The position numbers and the translations under genes were made by a program. This document shows positions 1 to 9,400 of a stretch of 64,000 nucleotides of DNA, piece after piece. The notes under the pieces were generated by a model. The model did no database searches, had not been told where the DNA came from, and saw only the letters and a program-made list of their open reading frames with translations. Position 1 is the first letter of the stretch. Every line of letters begins with the position of its first letter. Origin of the DNA: Cohaesibacter marisflavi (GTDB lineage Bacteria > Pseudomonadota > Alphaproteobacteria > Rhizobiales > Cohaesibacteraceae); NCBI RefSeq assembly GCF_900115225.1, contig NZ_FOVR01000012.1, positions 62,001 through 126,000 of the forward strand, written 5' to 3'.

Positions 1-1
1 C

Positions 2-1975
2 GGGACGAAAGAGATCGACCGGATATCTATGCCCGAAAGAACAGGACCGGTTTGGCACGGCTATCTACATGGTTTACAGCCGGGAACGCTGTATGGCTAT
101 CGCGCACACGGCATCTATGCACCAGAGCAGGGGCATCGTTTCAATTCCAATAAATTGTTGCTAGACCCTTATACGCGCGAGATTTTCGGGAAATGGACCC
201 CGTCGGCGACCCTGTTTGGATATCAAAAAGGCGCAAGCGGTGGAGACTTGACCTTTGGCGCTGCAGATAGCGCGGCTTGCGTTCCGAAGTCCGTCGTTTC
301 GGATCCGGCACTTAATGACTTTCTGCAAACTGAGGCGCCTGTCATGGATGGGCGTGATTTAATTTATGAGGCCCATGCCAAAGGTCTCACCAAACTTCAC
401 CCTGATGTGCCAGAGAGTTTGCGCGGCACCTATGAAGGGCTCGCCAGTGATGCCATGATTGATCACCTGTTGTCGATCAATGTACGAGCCGTTGAGTTGA
501 TGCCGGTGCACCATTTTCTTGACGACGAATTTTTGCTCGACAAGAATCTGGTCAATTATTGGGGCTATAATTCCATCGGTTTCTTTGCTTTGGAGCCACG
601 GTATCTGGGGCCTGATGGTATTGTCGGTTTCCGAGCCATGGTGCAAAAGCTAAAGGCTGCCGGAATACAGGTCTATCTCGACGTGGTGTTCAACCACACC
701 GCAGAAGGCGACCAGAATGGTCCTACCATTTGTTTCCGCGGTTTGGACAATGCGACCTATTATCGCCTGATTGCTGGCCAGCCACGCTATTATGTCAATG
801 ATACCGGCTGTGGCAACACGGTCAATGTTTCGCACCCGTATGTTCTGCGTATGGTTCTGGATTCCTTGCGCTACTGGGTGCTTTGTATGGGGGTTGATGG
901 CTTCCGCTTCGATTTGGCAACGACGGTTGCTCGAGAAGACTATGGCTTTGATCTTTACGGCGGCTTCCTTGATGCCATCCGACAGGATCCCATTCTCTCC
1001 ACCGTGCGCCTGATCGCGGAGCCATGGGACATTGGCCCGGGTGGCTATCGTCTTGGTGGCTTTCCGCCTGAATTCTCCGAATGGAACGACAGCTATCGAG
1101 ATACCACACGTCGATACTGGAAAGGTGATCCGCAAACAACGCCAGATCTGGCCTCCCGTTTGCTCGGCTCGGCTGACAAATTCGATCGGGCAGGGCGCCG
1201 CGCCTGGTCTTCGGTTAATTTCATTTCTGCCCATGACGGTTTTACGCTGGCCGATATCACCCGCTACAACAATCGCCACAATGATGCGAATGGTGAAAGC
1301 AACATGGATGGCCATGGCGCCAACTATAGTGACAATTGCGGCACTGAAGGCGATACGAAAGATCCGGTCATTCTTGCGCGTCGCAAACGCCGTCAGCGGA
1401 ATTTTCTGGCTACACTGTTTCTCAGTCAGGGTAGCCCAATGTTGCTGGCGGGCGACGAGATTGCCAATAGCCAGAAGGGCAATAATAACGCCTATTGTCA
1501 GGACAACGAAATTGGCTGGGTTGATTGGGCCAATGCCGACAATGACCTGATGGAGTTCGTGCGCTACCTGAGTAGCTTCCGGCGCGAGCACAAGGCTTTG
1601 CGTCAGGACCGCTTTTTGCATGGTGCCAAGCGTCAACAGGACGATCTGCGAGACGTGGAATGGACTGATTTTGGTGGCTTCTCGCTCAAATGGCGCGACC
1701 CAAGCCTCTCAAGCTTCTGTCTCACCTTGCGTTGCTCTGCTGAAGCACCGTCATATGAAAAAGACAATGATGTTGTATTTATAATTTTTAACCGCAGCAA
1801 TGTTGCTGCCAGTGTTGTTTTGCCCTCCTGTCCAGATGGATTTCGCTGGGTCAGGGCCTTGGATACGGCACAACAAACCCAACACCCGAGCCTGGAAACA
1901 CAGCAGGATTCCACCGAAATTTCGGGTTCCTCCGTCGTTGCCCTGATACTAGAAGCGGATACTGCAAACACATGA
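2..1975 (+). CDS. glgX: Glycogen debranching enzyme GlgX (5' end cut off by window)
   Basis: Isoamylase-type GH13 enzyme that hydrolyses alpha-1,6 branches of glycogen or limit dextrin in the cytoplasm. The reading frame is open to the first bases of the window, and the family's conserved PERT..VWHGYL segment lies at the very start, so the N-terminal carbohydrate-binding part lies upstream. Visible GH13 motifs are DVVFNHT, the nucleophile segment GFRFDLA, the acid/base segment IAEPWDIGPGGY and the transition-state pair SAHDGFT. Its stop codon overlaps the malQ start by 4 bases (ATGA), so the two are translationally coupled. The ATG at 29 is internal and is not the start. Identity is firm; only the length is unknown. 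Confidence 0.95.
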   Translation, partial: GTKEIDRISMPERTGPVWHGYLHGLQPGTLYGYRAHGIYAPEQGHRFNSNKLLLDPYTREIFGKWTPSATLFGYQKGASGGDLTFGAADSAACVPKSVVSDPALNDFLQTEAPVMDGRDLIYEAHAKGLTKLHPDVPESLRGTYEGLASDAMIDHLLSINVRAVELMPVHHFLDDEFLLDKNLVNYWGYNSIGFFALEPRYLGPDGIVGFRAMVQKLKAAGIQVYLDVVFNHTAEGDQNGPTICFRGLDNATYYRLIAGQPRYYVNDTGCGNTVNVSHPYVLRMVLDSLRYWVLCMGVDGFRFDLATTVAREDYGFDLYGGFLDAIRQDPILSTVRLIAEPWDIGPGGYRLGGFPPEFSEWNDSYRDTTRRYWKGDPQTTPDLASRLLGSADKFDRAGRRAWSSVNFISAHDGFTLADITRYNNRHNDANGESNMDGHGANYSDNCGTEGDTKDPVILARRKRRQRNFLATLFLSQGSPMLLAGDEIANSQKGNNNAYCQDNEIGWVDWANADNDLMEFVRYLSSFRREHKALRQDRFLHGAKRQQDDLRDVEWTDFGGFSLKWRDPSLSSFCLTLRCSAEAPSYEKDNDVVFIIFNRSNVAASVVLPSCPDGFRWVRALDTAQQTQHPSLETQQDSTEISGSSVVALILEADTANT

Positions 1976-4038
1976 ATCAAGACAAGCTGAACGCTCTTGC
2001 TGGTTTTTTTGGAATTCACACTGCTTACAACGATTTTGACGGCAATCTGGTTCAGACGTCAGCAGAAACTCAGTTGGCCCTTCTGCGCGCCAATGGCTTG
2101 CATCTGGACAATGATGCAATGATCGACGAGGCCATTGACGCCTATGTGGTGGCCGAACAGGATCGATGGTTTCCTCGTGAGTTGATCACCGGTACCGGCT
2201 TTGATTATCAGTGCAATTTCGGCCTTGGTGCCCGTTGGCACATCGAGTTGGATGAAGACCTTTCTGACGAGGTTAGAAGCGGCATACCGGATGAAGCCTT
2301 GTGTGGCATTGCCGACACGCATATCTCCCTGCCACCCTTGCCATCAGGAATCCATGAGCTGGTTTGTGAAGTGGGTGGGCGGGTCGAAATCGTCACGCTT
2401 ATCACTGCCCCGCTTACAGCGCCATCCGTTGAGCAATTGACGGGCAAAGGCCGCGTTTGGGGTATCAATGCGCCGTTATATGGCTTCCGGTCACATCGCA
2501 ATTCCGGCATTGGTGATTTTGAAGACCTGGCTCAGTTTTCCGAGTATGTGCAATCCCTTGGCGGGAGTTTTGTCGGCATAAATCCCGTGCACGCCTTGGG
2601 CTTTTCAGATCGATATGCCATGAGTCCCTATTCTCCGACGCACCGGGGCTTTCTGAACACCCAGCATATCGCGATTGATCGGTTTTGCGGCATGCAGGAT
2701 ACTCCTCAACTTCATGCGTTGTTGCAGGCCGTGGAAACGCAATGGACTGAGTTGAGAGCAACTGATCAGGTCGAATATCAATCCCATCGCGTATGTCACA
2801 ATGCGGCAGTGCGCGATTTACATTCGCTCTTCCTTGCTCATGCAGATCAGGCATCTCTCGACGCTTTGGCGGCCTTCAGAGCTGAGAAAGGGTCTTATCT
2901 TGAACGCTTCGCGCTCTATGAGGCTCTATCAGATCATTACGGCCCTGAATGGCACCGCTGGCCGGTGCAGTTTAGAGATCGCCAAGAAGATGCCATACGT
3001 GCTGCCAGAGAATTGTATGCTGCGCGGATTGACTTCCATGTCTGGCTCCAATGGATAGCAAGTGTGCAGCTGACCCAAACACAGCAACGGGCAAGCGGCA
3101 ATGGTGGCTTGGGGCTCTATCTGGATCTTGCCGTTGGCGCGCGTCGCGGAGGCGGCGAAAGCTGGTGCGAGCATGACAGTGTCGCTCAGGGCATTTCTTT
3201 AGGCGCGCCTCCTGATCAATTAGGGCCTGACGGTCAGAACTGGGGCCTCGTCGCCTATGCGCCCAAAAAGCTGGCCGCGAACAAATACAAGTCTCTACGC
3301 AACATCTATCGATCCGCCATGCAATATGCAGGCGTCCTGCGTATTGATCATGTGCTCGGTTTGAACCGAAGCTTCTGGATACCTGATGGTGGCATACCCG
3401 GAGCGTATGTGACTCAACCACTCGATACATTCCTTTCCATTCTCTCCATTGAGGCAGATGCTTCCAATACGGCTGTAATCGGGGAAGATCTCGGCTTGGT
3501 GCCAGACGGTTTCCGCGATGCTGTGCAAGCGCATGGCATTTATGGCTACTCGGTCCTGCAATATGAAAAATGGCCCGATGGCCGTTTCAAGCATCCCAAC
3601 GAACTAAGAGAATTCAGTCTGGCCAGCTTTAGCACCCATGATACGCCAACCCTCAAGGGCTTCATCTCTGGATGTGACATCAAGTGGCGGGACCGGATCA
3701 GGGGCTCTGAGCATCCTTCAACCGCAGCTTTGGAAGCGCGTGCGCACGATGTCGCGGAACTCGCCAAACTGGATCCGGATGAAAGCACACATGGCGATTT
3801 GAGCTTTGATCATCTCTTTAACTCGATCCATGGGAGTTTGGCGCATTCACCGGTTGCCATGTTGGCTGTGCAGCTGGATGACATTCTGGCTGAGGAAGAA
3901 GCCCAGAATCTGCCCGGGACCGTCGATCAGCATCCAAATTGGCGCAGAAAATGTTCGCTGGAGCTAGAGGATCTGCCCAAGGATAAAGCTTTTGATGAGG
4001 TAGCACATATGATGAAAGAGAGCGGCCGAAGTCTCTGA
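1972..4038 (+). CDS. malQ: 4-alpha-glucanotransferase (amylomaltase)
   Basis: GH77 disproportionating enzyme that moves alpha-1,4-glucan segments between maltodextrins, working with the debranching enzyme GlgX in glycogen and maltodextrin turnover in the cytoplasm. At 688 residues it has the usual bacterial MalQ length, including the N-terminal domain before the barrel. Catalytic landmarks are visible: LRIDHVLGL (nucleophile Asp), IGEDLG (acid/base Glu) and STHDTPTLKGF (third carboxylate). The start overlaps the glgX stop by 4 bases. No other gene follows on this strand before the convergent small gene at 4134-4442, so this is the last cistron of the glycogen operon within the window. Confidence 0.95.
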   Translation: MNQDKLNALAGFFGIHTAYNDFDGNLVQTSAETQLALLRANGLHLDNDAMIDEAIDAYVVAEQDRWFPRELITGTGFDYQCNFGLGARWHIELDEDLSDEVRSGIPDEALCGIADTHISLPPLPSGIHELVCEVGGRVEIVTLITAPLTAPSVEQLTGKGRVWGINAPLYGFRSHRNSGIGDFEDLAQFSEYVQSLGGSFVGINPVHALGFSDRYAMSPYSPTHRGFLNTQHIAIDRFCGMQDTPQLHALLQAVETQWTELRATDQVEYQSHRVCHNAAVRDLHSLFLAHADQASLDALAAFRAEKGSYLERFALYEALSDHYGPEWHRWPVQFRDRQEDAIRAARELYAARIDFHVWLQWIASVQLTQTQQRASGNGGLGLYLDLAVGARRGGGESWCEHDSVAQGISLGAPPDQLGPDGQNWGLVAYAPKKLAANKYKSLRNIYRSAMQYAGVLRIDHVLGLNRSFWIPDGGIPGAYVTQPLDTFLSILSIEADASNTAVIGEDLGLVPDGFRDAVQAHGIYGYSVLQYEKWPDGRFKHPNELREFSLASFSTHDTPTLKGFISGCDIKWRDRIRGSEHPSTAALEARAHDVAELAKLDPDESTHGDLSFDHLFNSIHGSLAHSPVAMLAVQLDDILAEEEAQNLPGTVDQHPNWRRKCSLELEDLPKDKAFDEVAHMMKESGRSL

Positions 4039-4133
4039 GAACTTGACGTTTCGCAATATGTGTCAGGAGGCAGAAATGGCCCGTCAGCTTCATGCCGACA
4101 GGCCATTTTTTTGGTTTCCAATTATCAACCGCG

Positions 4134-4442
4134 TCAGCGACGGCAACCAAACCGTCTTTCCCAATAGACAATGGTGTCAACGCGTCTCTGCTGTGCTGGC
4201 GCCAGACGCCCCCATGGAGCGTAGCAACGCGGACCGAAGACCTGTCGCGCTCTGGCGGTTTTAAAGCAGTAACCTTGTCGGGCAAAAATCGCGTTGCGAG
4301 CATACCAAAGTTCGCCGCAGGTCATATTGCGATAGCCCTGCGCAGCGGCCTTGTTTGGCCCCAACACTCCGTCCAACAATGGTGATATGAACATGATGCC
4401 AGCAGCCATCATGATGGTAGAAAATAACCGAGCCTTCTTCAT
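4134..4442 (-). CDS. Small secreted YARHG-domain protein
   Basis: A 102-residue protein of unknown function. Residues 1-35 look like a Sec signal peptide: KKAR, then a hydrophobic stretch MMAAGIMFISPLL, then a cut near AAAQ. The remainder contains the pattern LWYARNAIFARQGYCF, which matches the YARHG domain found in extracellular or periplasmic proteins of many bacteria. Four cysteines follow the signal (in MTCGEL, GYCF, PRCY and FGCRR), which would suit two periplasmic disulphides. It is transcribed towards malQ and appears monocistronic. The domain match is by eye; the role is not known. Confidence 0.75.
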   Translation of the reverse strand: MKKARLFSTIMMAAGIMFISPLLDGVLGPNKAAAQGYRNMTCGELWYARNAIFARQGYCFKTARARQVFGPRCYAPWGRLAPAQQRRVDTIVYWERRFGCRR

Positions 4443-4580
4443 TAATCTGTCCCCTTGATCAATGGCCTAACGGCCGCCATCCGCTTACCTTCTTGAGATG
4501 ACAGTATAACCCGAAAAGGATTGGGTTAACATTGATCACCTGTACTAGCCTTTCAAAATGCAGGGGGAACAGGGGGCAAT

Positions 4581-4611
4581 AAAAAAAGCCAGCTTTGCGG
4601 GCTGGCTTTTT
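4581..4611. terminator. Bidirectional rho-independent terminator
   Basis: Stem GCCAGC/GCTGGC (4588-4593 with 4601-4606) with a 7-base loop. It is flanked by seven A on the left and five T on the right, so it can work on either strand. On the minus strand it closes the diflavin reductase gene, which ends 20 bases away at 4632. Confidence 0.85.
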
Positions 4612-4631
4612 GTTGGTTATTTTCAACCGGA

Positions 4632-6386
4632 TCAATAGACGTCGCGCACGTAGCGCTTTTCCTTTTTCATCAGATTAACATAGTCCATGGCACCGTCTGA
4701 GCTGAGACCAGCCTGTTCTGAAATCACCTTGTGCAAGGCGCGATCCACGTCTTTGGCCATGCGAGAGGCATCGCCACAGACATAAAAATGACCACCTTCT
4801 TCGAGTGCAGCGTAAAGATCCTTAGCATGCTCTTGCATACGGGTCTGGACATAGATCTTCTCAGCCTGATCGCGAGAGAAGGCAAGATCCAGCCGGTTCA
4901 GAATGCCGTCAGATTGCATCTTGGCCAATTCGTCCTTGTAGATGAAATCGGTCTTTTCATGCTGGTCACCAAAGAATAACCAGTTATAGCCCTTGGCTCC
5001 GATTGCCTGACGTTCCTGAAGGAAGGCGCGGAACGGAGCGATACCAGTTCCCGGTCCAACCATAATCATGGGAACATCGTTGTTTTCTGGCACGCGGAAG
5101 CTCTTGTTGGGCGAAACAAAAACCTTGGATTTTTCATTGCCGACACGATCAGCAAGAAAACAGGATGCAACGCCACCATGTTTGCGCCCATGGCTTTCAT
5201 AGCGTACGGAAGCAATTGTTAGATGCACGCTGTCTGCAAACATCTTCGAGCTGGAGGAGATAGAATAGGCACGATGCTGCAAAGGTTTGAAGAGCTTGAT
5301 CAGCTCATCAACCGAAAAGCGTGCTTTGGGATGCAGTCTTGCAATATCCAGAGCATCCTTGGACCACAAATACGCTTCCATCGCCTCTTTGTCGTTGAAG
5401 TCGACAATATGCTGGAGATGCTCATCATCCGTGCGAGCCGCAATGGCCTTGATGAATTCACTGGACGGTGTTGAAATTTCCAACTGGCTGAACAGCAGTT
5501 CTTCAAGCGACTTGTCTTTGCCGGATACAGCGGTATCTCCGGACACACCCAAATAGTCCAGCCACTCTGAGACGAGGGCAGGGTCGTTGGTCGGGACAAT
5601 GTTCAGGGCATCGCCTGCAACATAGTTTGGCCCATCGTTGGAAAGATCAAATTCGTAATGGCGAATTTCTTTCGCGGAGCCTTCACCTGAAAGCAGATGA
5701 TTGACCGTAACCGGCGCTTCAAACGGGTTCTTGCGCGTCCATTTAGATTTGGCCGGCTTGGCAGCCGCCGCAGCGCTATGCGGGATTGGCCCACCTGCGT
5801 CTTCGGGCTTGTGTTTTGCCAGTTCTTCGCGCGCTGAGGCCATCCAGCCGTCAGCACTTTCTTCAAAGTCGACGTCGCAGTCCACACGAGCCGCCAAACG
5901 CTTGGCACCCAGTTGTTCGAACCGCAGGTCAAACTGCTTACCGGCTTCGCAATAGCCGTCATAGGCGGTATCACCCAGCGCCAGAACAGAGAAATGCATA
6001 TGTTCAAGGCGAGGGGCGTCCGCCGCCTTAAGGGCATCCCAGAAGAGTTGCGCGTTATCAGGCATTTCCCCTTCACCATAGGTGGAGGTAATCAGGAAAA
6101 CATAATTCATTTCGACCAGCGCGGATACTTCCACATCATCCAGCGAGGCGACAACGGCGTTGACGCCTTCTGCCTTGAGCGTCGCGGCGAAATCTTCAGC
6201 CAACCCTTCCGAGTTCCCTGTCTGGGTACCGAAAAGGATGTGAGCGGTAATGGTCGATTGGGATTCGGACGTAGAGGACTTTTTGCCGGCGAGCATCTGG
6301 GTGTGCAGCCCCGCATAGAAGCCAGCTAACCAGGACTTCTGGTCTTCAGAAAAAGGGGAGTCATCAGGAAGGAAAGGTATGGTCAT
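4632..6386 (-). CDS. CysJ-like diflavin reductase (NADPH, FAD, FMN), likely partner of the adjacent GltB-like protein
   Basis: 584-residue NADPH-dependent diflavin reductase. A flavodoxin-like FMN domain (about residues 48-195) has FGTQTGNSEG, STYGEGEMPDNA and LGDTAYDGYC. A linker and FAD domain follows with the RAYSISSS motif. The NADPH domain has GPGTGIAPFRAF and YVCGDASRMAKDVD, and the protein ends in RYVRDVY like CysJ. By family it would be called sulfite reductase flavoprotein alpha, but no CysI haemoprotein or other sulfate-assimilation gene lies in the window. It sits about 60 bases downstream of the oversized glutamate synthase on the same strand. I infer that it delivers NADPH electrons to that enzyme in place of GltD. 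The alternative, a genuine sulfite reductase subunit, cannot be excluded. Confidence 0.85.
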   Translation of the reverse strand: MTIPFLPDDSPFSEDQKSWLAGFYAGLHTQMLAGKKSSTSESQSTITAHILFGTQTGNSEGLAEDFAATLKAEGVNAVVASLDDVEVSALVEMNYVFLITSTYGEGEMPDNAQLFWDALKAADAPRLEHMHFSVLALGDTAYDGYCEAGKQFDLRFEQLGAKRLAARVDCDVDFEESADGWMASAREELAKHKPEDAGGPIPHSAAAAAKPAKSKWTRKNPFEAPVTVNHLLSGEGSAKEIRHYEFDLSNDGPNYVAGDALNIVPTNDPALVSEWLDYLGVSGDTAVSGKDKSLEELLFSQLEISTPSSEFIKAIAARTDDEHLQHIVDFNDKEAMEAYLWSKDALDIARLHPKARFSVDELIKLFKPLQHRAYSISSSSKMFADSVHLTIASVRYESHGRKHGGVASCFLADRVGNEKSKVFVSPNKSFRVPENNDVPMIMVGPGTGIAPFRAFLQERQAIGAKGYNWLFFGDQHEKTDFIYKDELAKMQSDGILNRLDLAFSRDQAEKIYVQTRMQEHAKDLYAALEEGGHFYVCGDASRMAKDVDRALHKVISEQAGLSSDGAMDYVNLMKKEKRYVRDVY

Positions 6387-6444
6387 CTCTCATTGATCCG
6401 TCAATTGAAATTGATATCGAAAGGACGTCTTGGAAAGCAGGTGC

Positions 6445-9400
6445 TCATGGCACCTGCTTGACCAGTTCCTGGCTGGAAGTCGCAGCAAACAAGCTTTCGA
6501 AATCCGGCAACTCGCCCATGGCTTTGCGGTTCAACCGATCCTGAAGCAGGATCCAACCATATGTCCCGATGGAATCCATCAGGCGGACGTTACGGTTGGA
6601 CAGAGCCGTTTTATAGTCCTTCATGCGCTTGTCAGAAACCAGCACGGCCAGTTCCAGATCTGAATAGTCTTCCAGAGCCTTGCGCGCGATGCCGGACAAT
6701 TTCGTCATCAGGGTGAAATCCTCGGTGAGGATTAGCTTGCGAACACCGCTATTGAGCGTTTCCGCACTGATTTCAGCGCCGCGATAGCGCCCTTTGACGA
6801 TCTGCTGGGCCATGTTGATCACGGTGAAATTGTTGATCAGCTCATACATCAGCTTGGTGTCAGTTTCACCTTGCTGAGGAATGATGCCGTTCGCAATCAC
6901 CTTGCCATCCCGATAGGCCAGCTTGAACTTGCGCAGTTGGTACGAAACCAGTGCGTTTGCTAGCTCTTCGGTCAGTTCCTTGCGTGGTTTGGCCTTCAGA
7001 ATAGCTTCATAATTCTGATAGGTTTCAAGCGCCAACGGCGTGGCGAACTTGAAGTTAGCCATTTCAGTATCAAAATTTTCCAGAAGGAACTTGGCTTTTT
7101 CAGAACCGGTGAACTTCACGTGATGACGCAGCAGGCGCTTGACTGCGATCTGGTGGAGCTTGGCCCGGTCACTATCGCCGTCAAGACGATGCAGCTTGAC
7201 CGAGTCATGGCTGTAGAGGGCTTCCAGCTGATCATAAGGATCATACTGGTAGGCAACACCACCGGACATGCCGTTACAGAAGCCCTTGCCAAAGCCGCCA
7301 AGGTTCATGATGGCTCCGTTGGTCATATATTCGCCGCAGAAGTCACCAACCCCTTCGACAACTGCGGTTGCCCCGGAGTTACGAACGCCAAAGCGGTCGC
7401 CAGCGCCCCCTTCAACAAACAGAGACCCGCCAGAGGCGCCAAAGAGAGCGAAGTTGCCGATCAGATAGTTTTCTTCTGTACCACCACCCGGCGTATGGAT
7501 GGCGATGTTGCCACCAGATGCGCCCTTGCCGACACCATCGTTACAGGTGCCGACATGATGGAACACCATGCCGGAGTTACAGAAGGCCGCAAAAGACTGG
7601 CCAGCTGAACCGTGCGTGTGGATTTCCAGCGTTTCTGGCTTGAGCATGTTGCGCCCGCGATCATCGGTATAGACCATCGGCATGGACTTCACATGCTTTT
7701 CAGAAATTTCGTGCTGCAGCATGCGTTCGATGTCAATCGCCAACTGGCCACCAACGGTCTTGTTGCGGTTGTCCAATTTCTTCTCAACAACGAGCTTTGC
7801 ATTTCTGTGATGGCGCTGAACAGCCTTGTTCTTGAATTCCTTCAAGAGCATATCGTCAATTTCAAAATGCGCTTCCAGATAAACCGGCTCTTTGATGTGA
7901 ACTTCTTTGACCACTTGCAGCATGTTGCGCAGATCCATCTGACCGATCGCGCTTGGATGCTTGATCAGGTGCAGATAGTCTGAGCGGCCACGGGCTTCAC
8001 GCATGCTCTTGAAGCCGAGATTTGAGAGAATCTCGCGGCATTCATGGGCGATATTCATCAGATACTGTCCAAGAGCGCGCGGGTCACCATCGAACACTTC
8101 TGAGTTTGTCGTCAGGCCTGCAGGGCATTTGACGTTACAGTTTTTCGCCATGACGCATTTGAGCATCATCAAGGCTGTCGTACCAAACTCGAAGCTGTCG
8201 CCACCAAGCAGGCAGGATTTGATCACATCTGTTGCAGTCTGGTGCGCACCGGAGCAACGCAGGACGACCTTGTCGCGTAGACCGTTGGCACAGAGTGCCT
8301 GATGCACTTCAGCAAGACCGATCTCGGCTGCACGGCCAGTGTTTTTGAGCGAGGTAACCGCAGCAGCCCCCGTGCCACCGGTGTTCCCGGCAATATTGAT
8401 GACGTCAGCACCAGCCTTGGCAACACCCACAGCGATCGTGCCAATGCCTTCAGAGGATACGAGCTTAACGATAACTCTCACACGCGCTGCCTTGGCGTCA
8501 TGAATGAGCTGCGCCAGATCCTCAATGGAATAGGTGTCGTGATGCGGAGGAGGTGAGATAAGCTCGACCCCCGGCGTGCCGCCACGCGCGGCAGCAATCT
8601 CGACCGTTACTTTCTTGCCTGGCAACTGGCCGCCTTCACCCGGCTTGGCACCTTGTGCAATCTTGATCTCGATTTCTTCTAGCGTCGGGTCGGCCAGATA
8701 GCCGGTCCAAACGCCGAAGCGACCGGAAGCAAGCTGCTTGATGCTCGAAGAGCGGATCGTGCCATAACGGGAATAATGCTCACCACCTTCACCAGAGTTG
8801 GAGAAGGCGCCGACCATGTTTGCACCATGGGCAACAGCTTCATGAGCCGGAGCCACCAGAGCCCCATGAGACATGGCGCCAGAGGCTAGCATCGCCGTAA
8901 TTTCATGAGCTGGCTGAACCTTGTTCAGAGCCAACTTGCCGTTTGGACGCTTGTGGTTGGCCAGATAGTTATGCGCAAGCCCCTTGGCGGTGATATGAAT
9001 ATGTTCACCATCAGTTTCCATGGTGAGCAACTCGTCACCGAACTGTTTTTTCAGGGCGACAGAAAGGGCAACCAGTCTTTCGTGGCTATATTTGCTCGCA
9101 AAGAAGGCCGTAAAGCTGTCGTCCTTATTGTGATGAACCCGCAAACCACGCACATAGAAGTTGTTGTTGCCGATCAGATCATGCCGGAACAGTTCGTGTT
9201 GGAATTCATCTGCCGTGGTTGCCCAGCTGATATCCGTTGGGAAGCTCAGTACGTCACGCAGAGCCGCAGGACGTGCTTCACGTTCCTTGGCCAGTTCCAG
9301 AGCAAACTTGCGATAGTTTGGCGTGATTTTGAAGGCGTCGATTTCCTCCGGCGTACGGCGTCCGAAGCTGGTGTTCCGATAGGAATCCGAGCTCTTGCCA

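Noticed and set aside
650-1636. 328-codon open frame antisense to glgX
   Set aside because: The opposite strand carries conserved GH13 motifs over the same bases; the antisense product has no recognisable feature.
4632-6386. Firm naming as cysJ (sulfite reductase alpha)
   Set aside because: The fold fits, but no sulfite-reductase haemoprotein or sulfate gene is nearby and the co-oriented neighbour is a glutamate synthase; the symbol would suggest an unsupported role.
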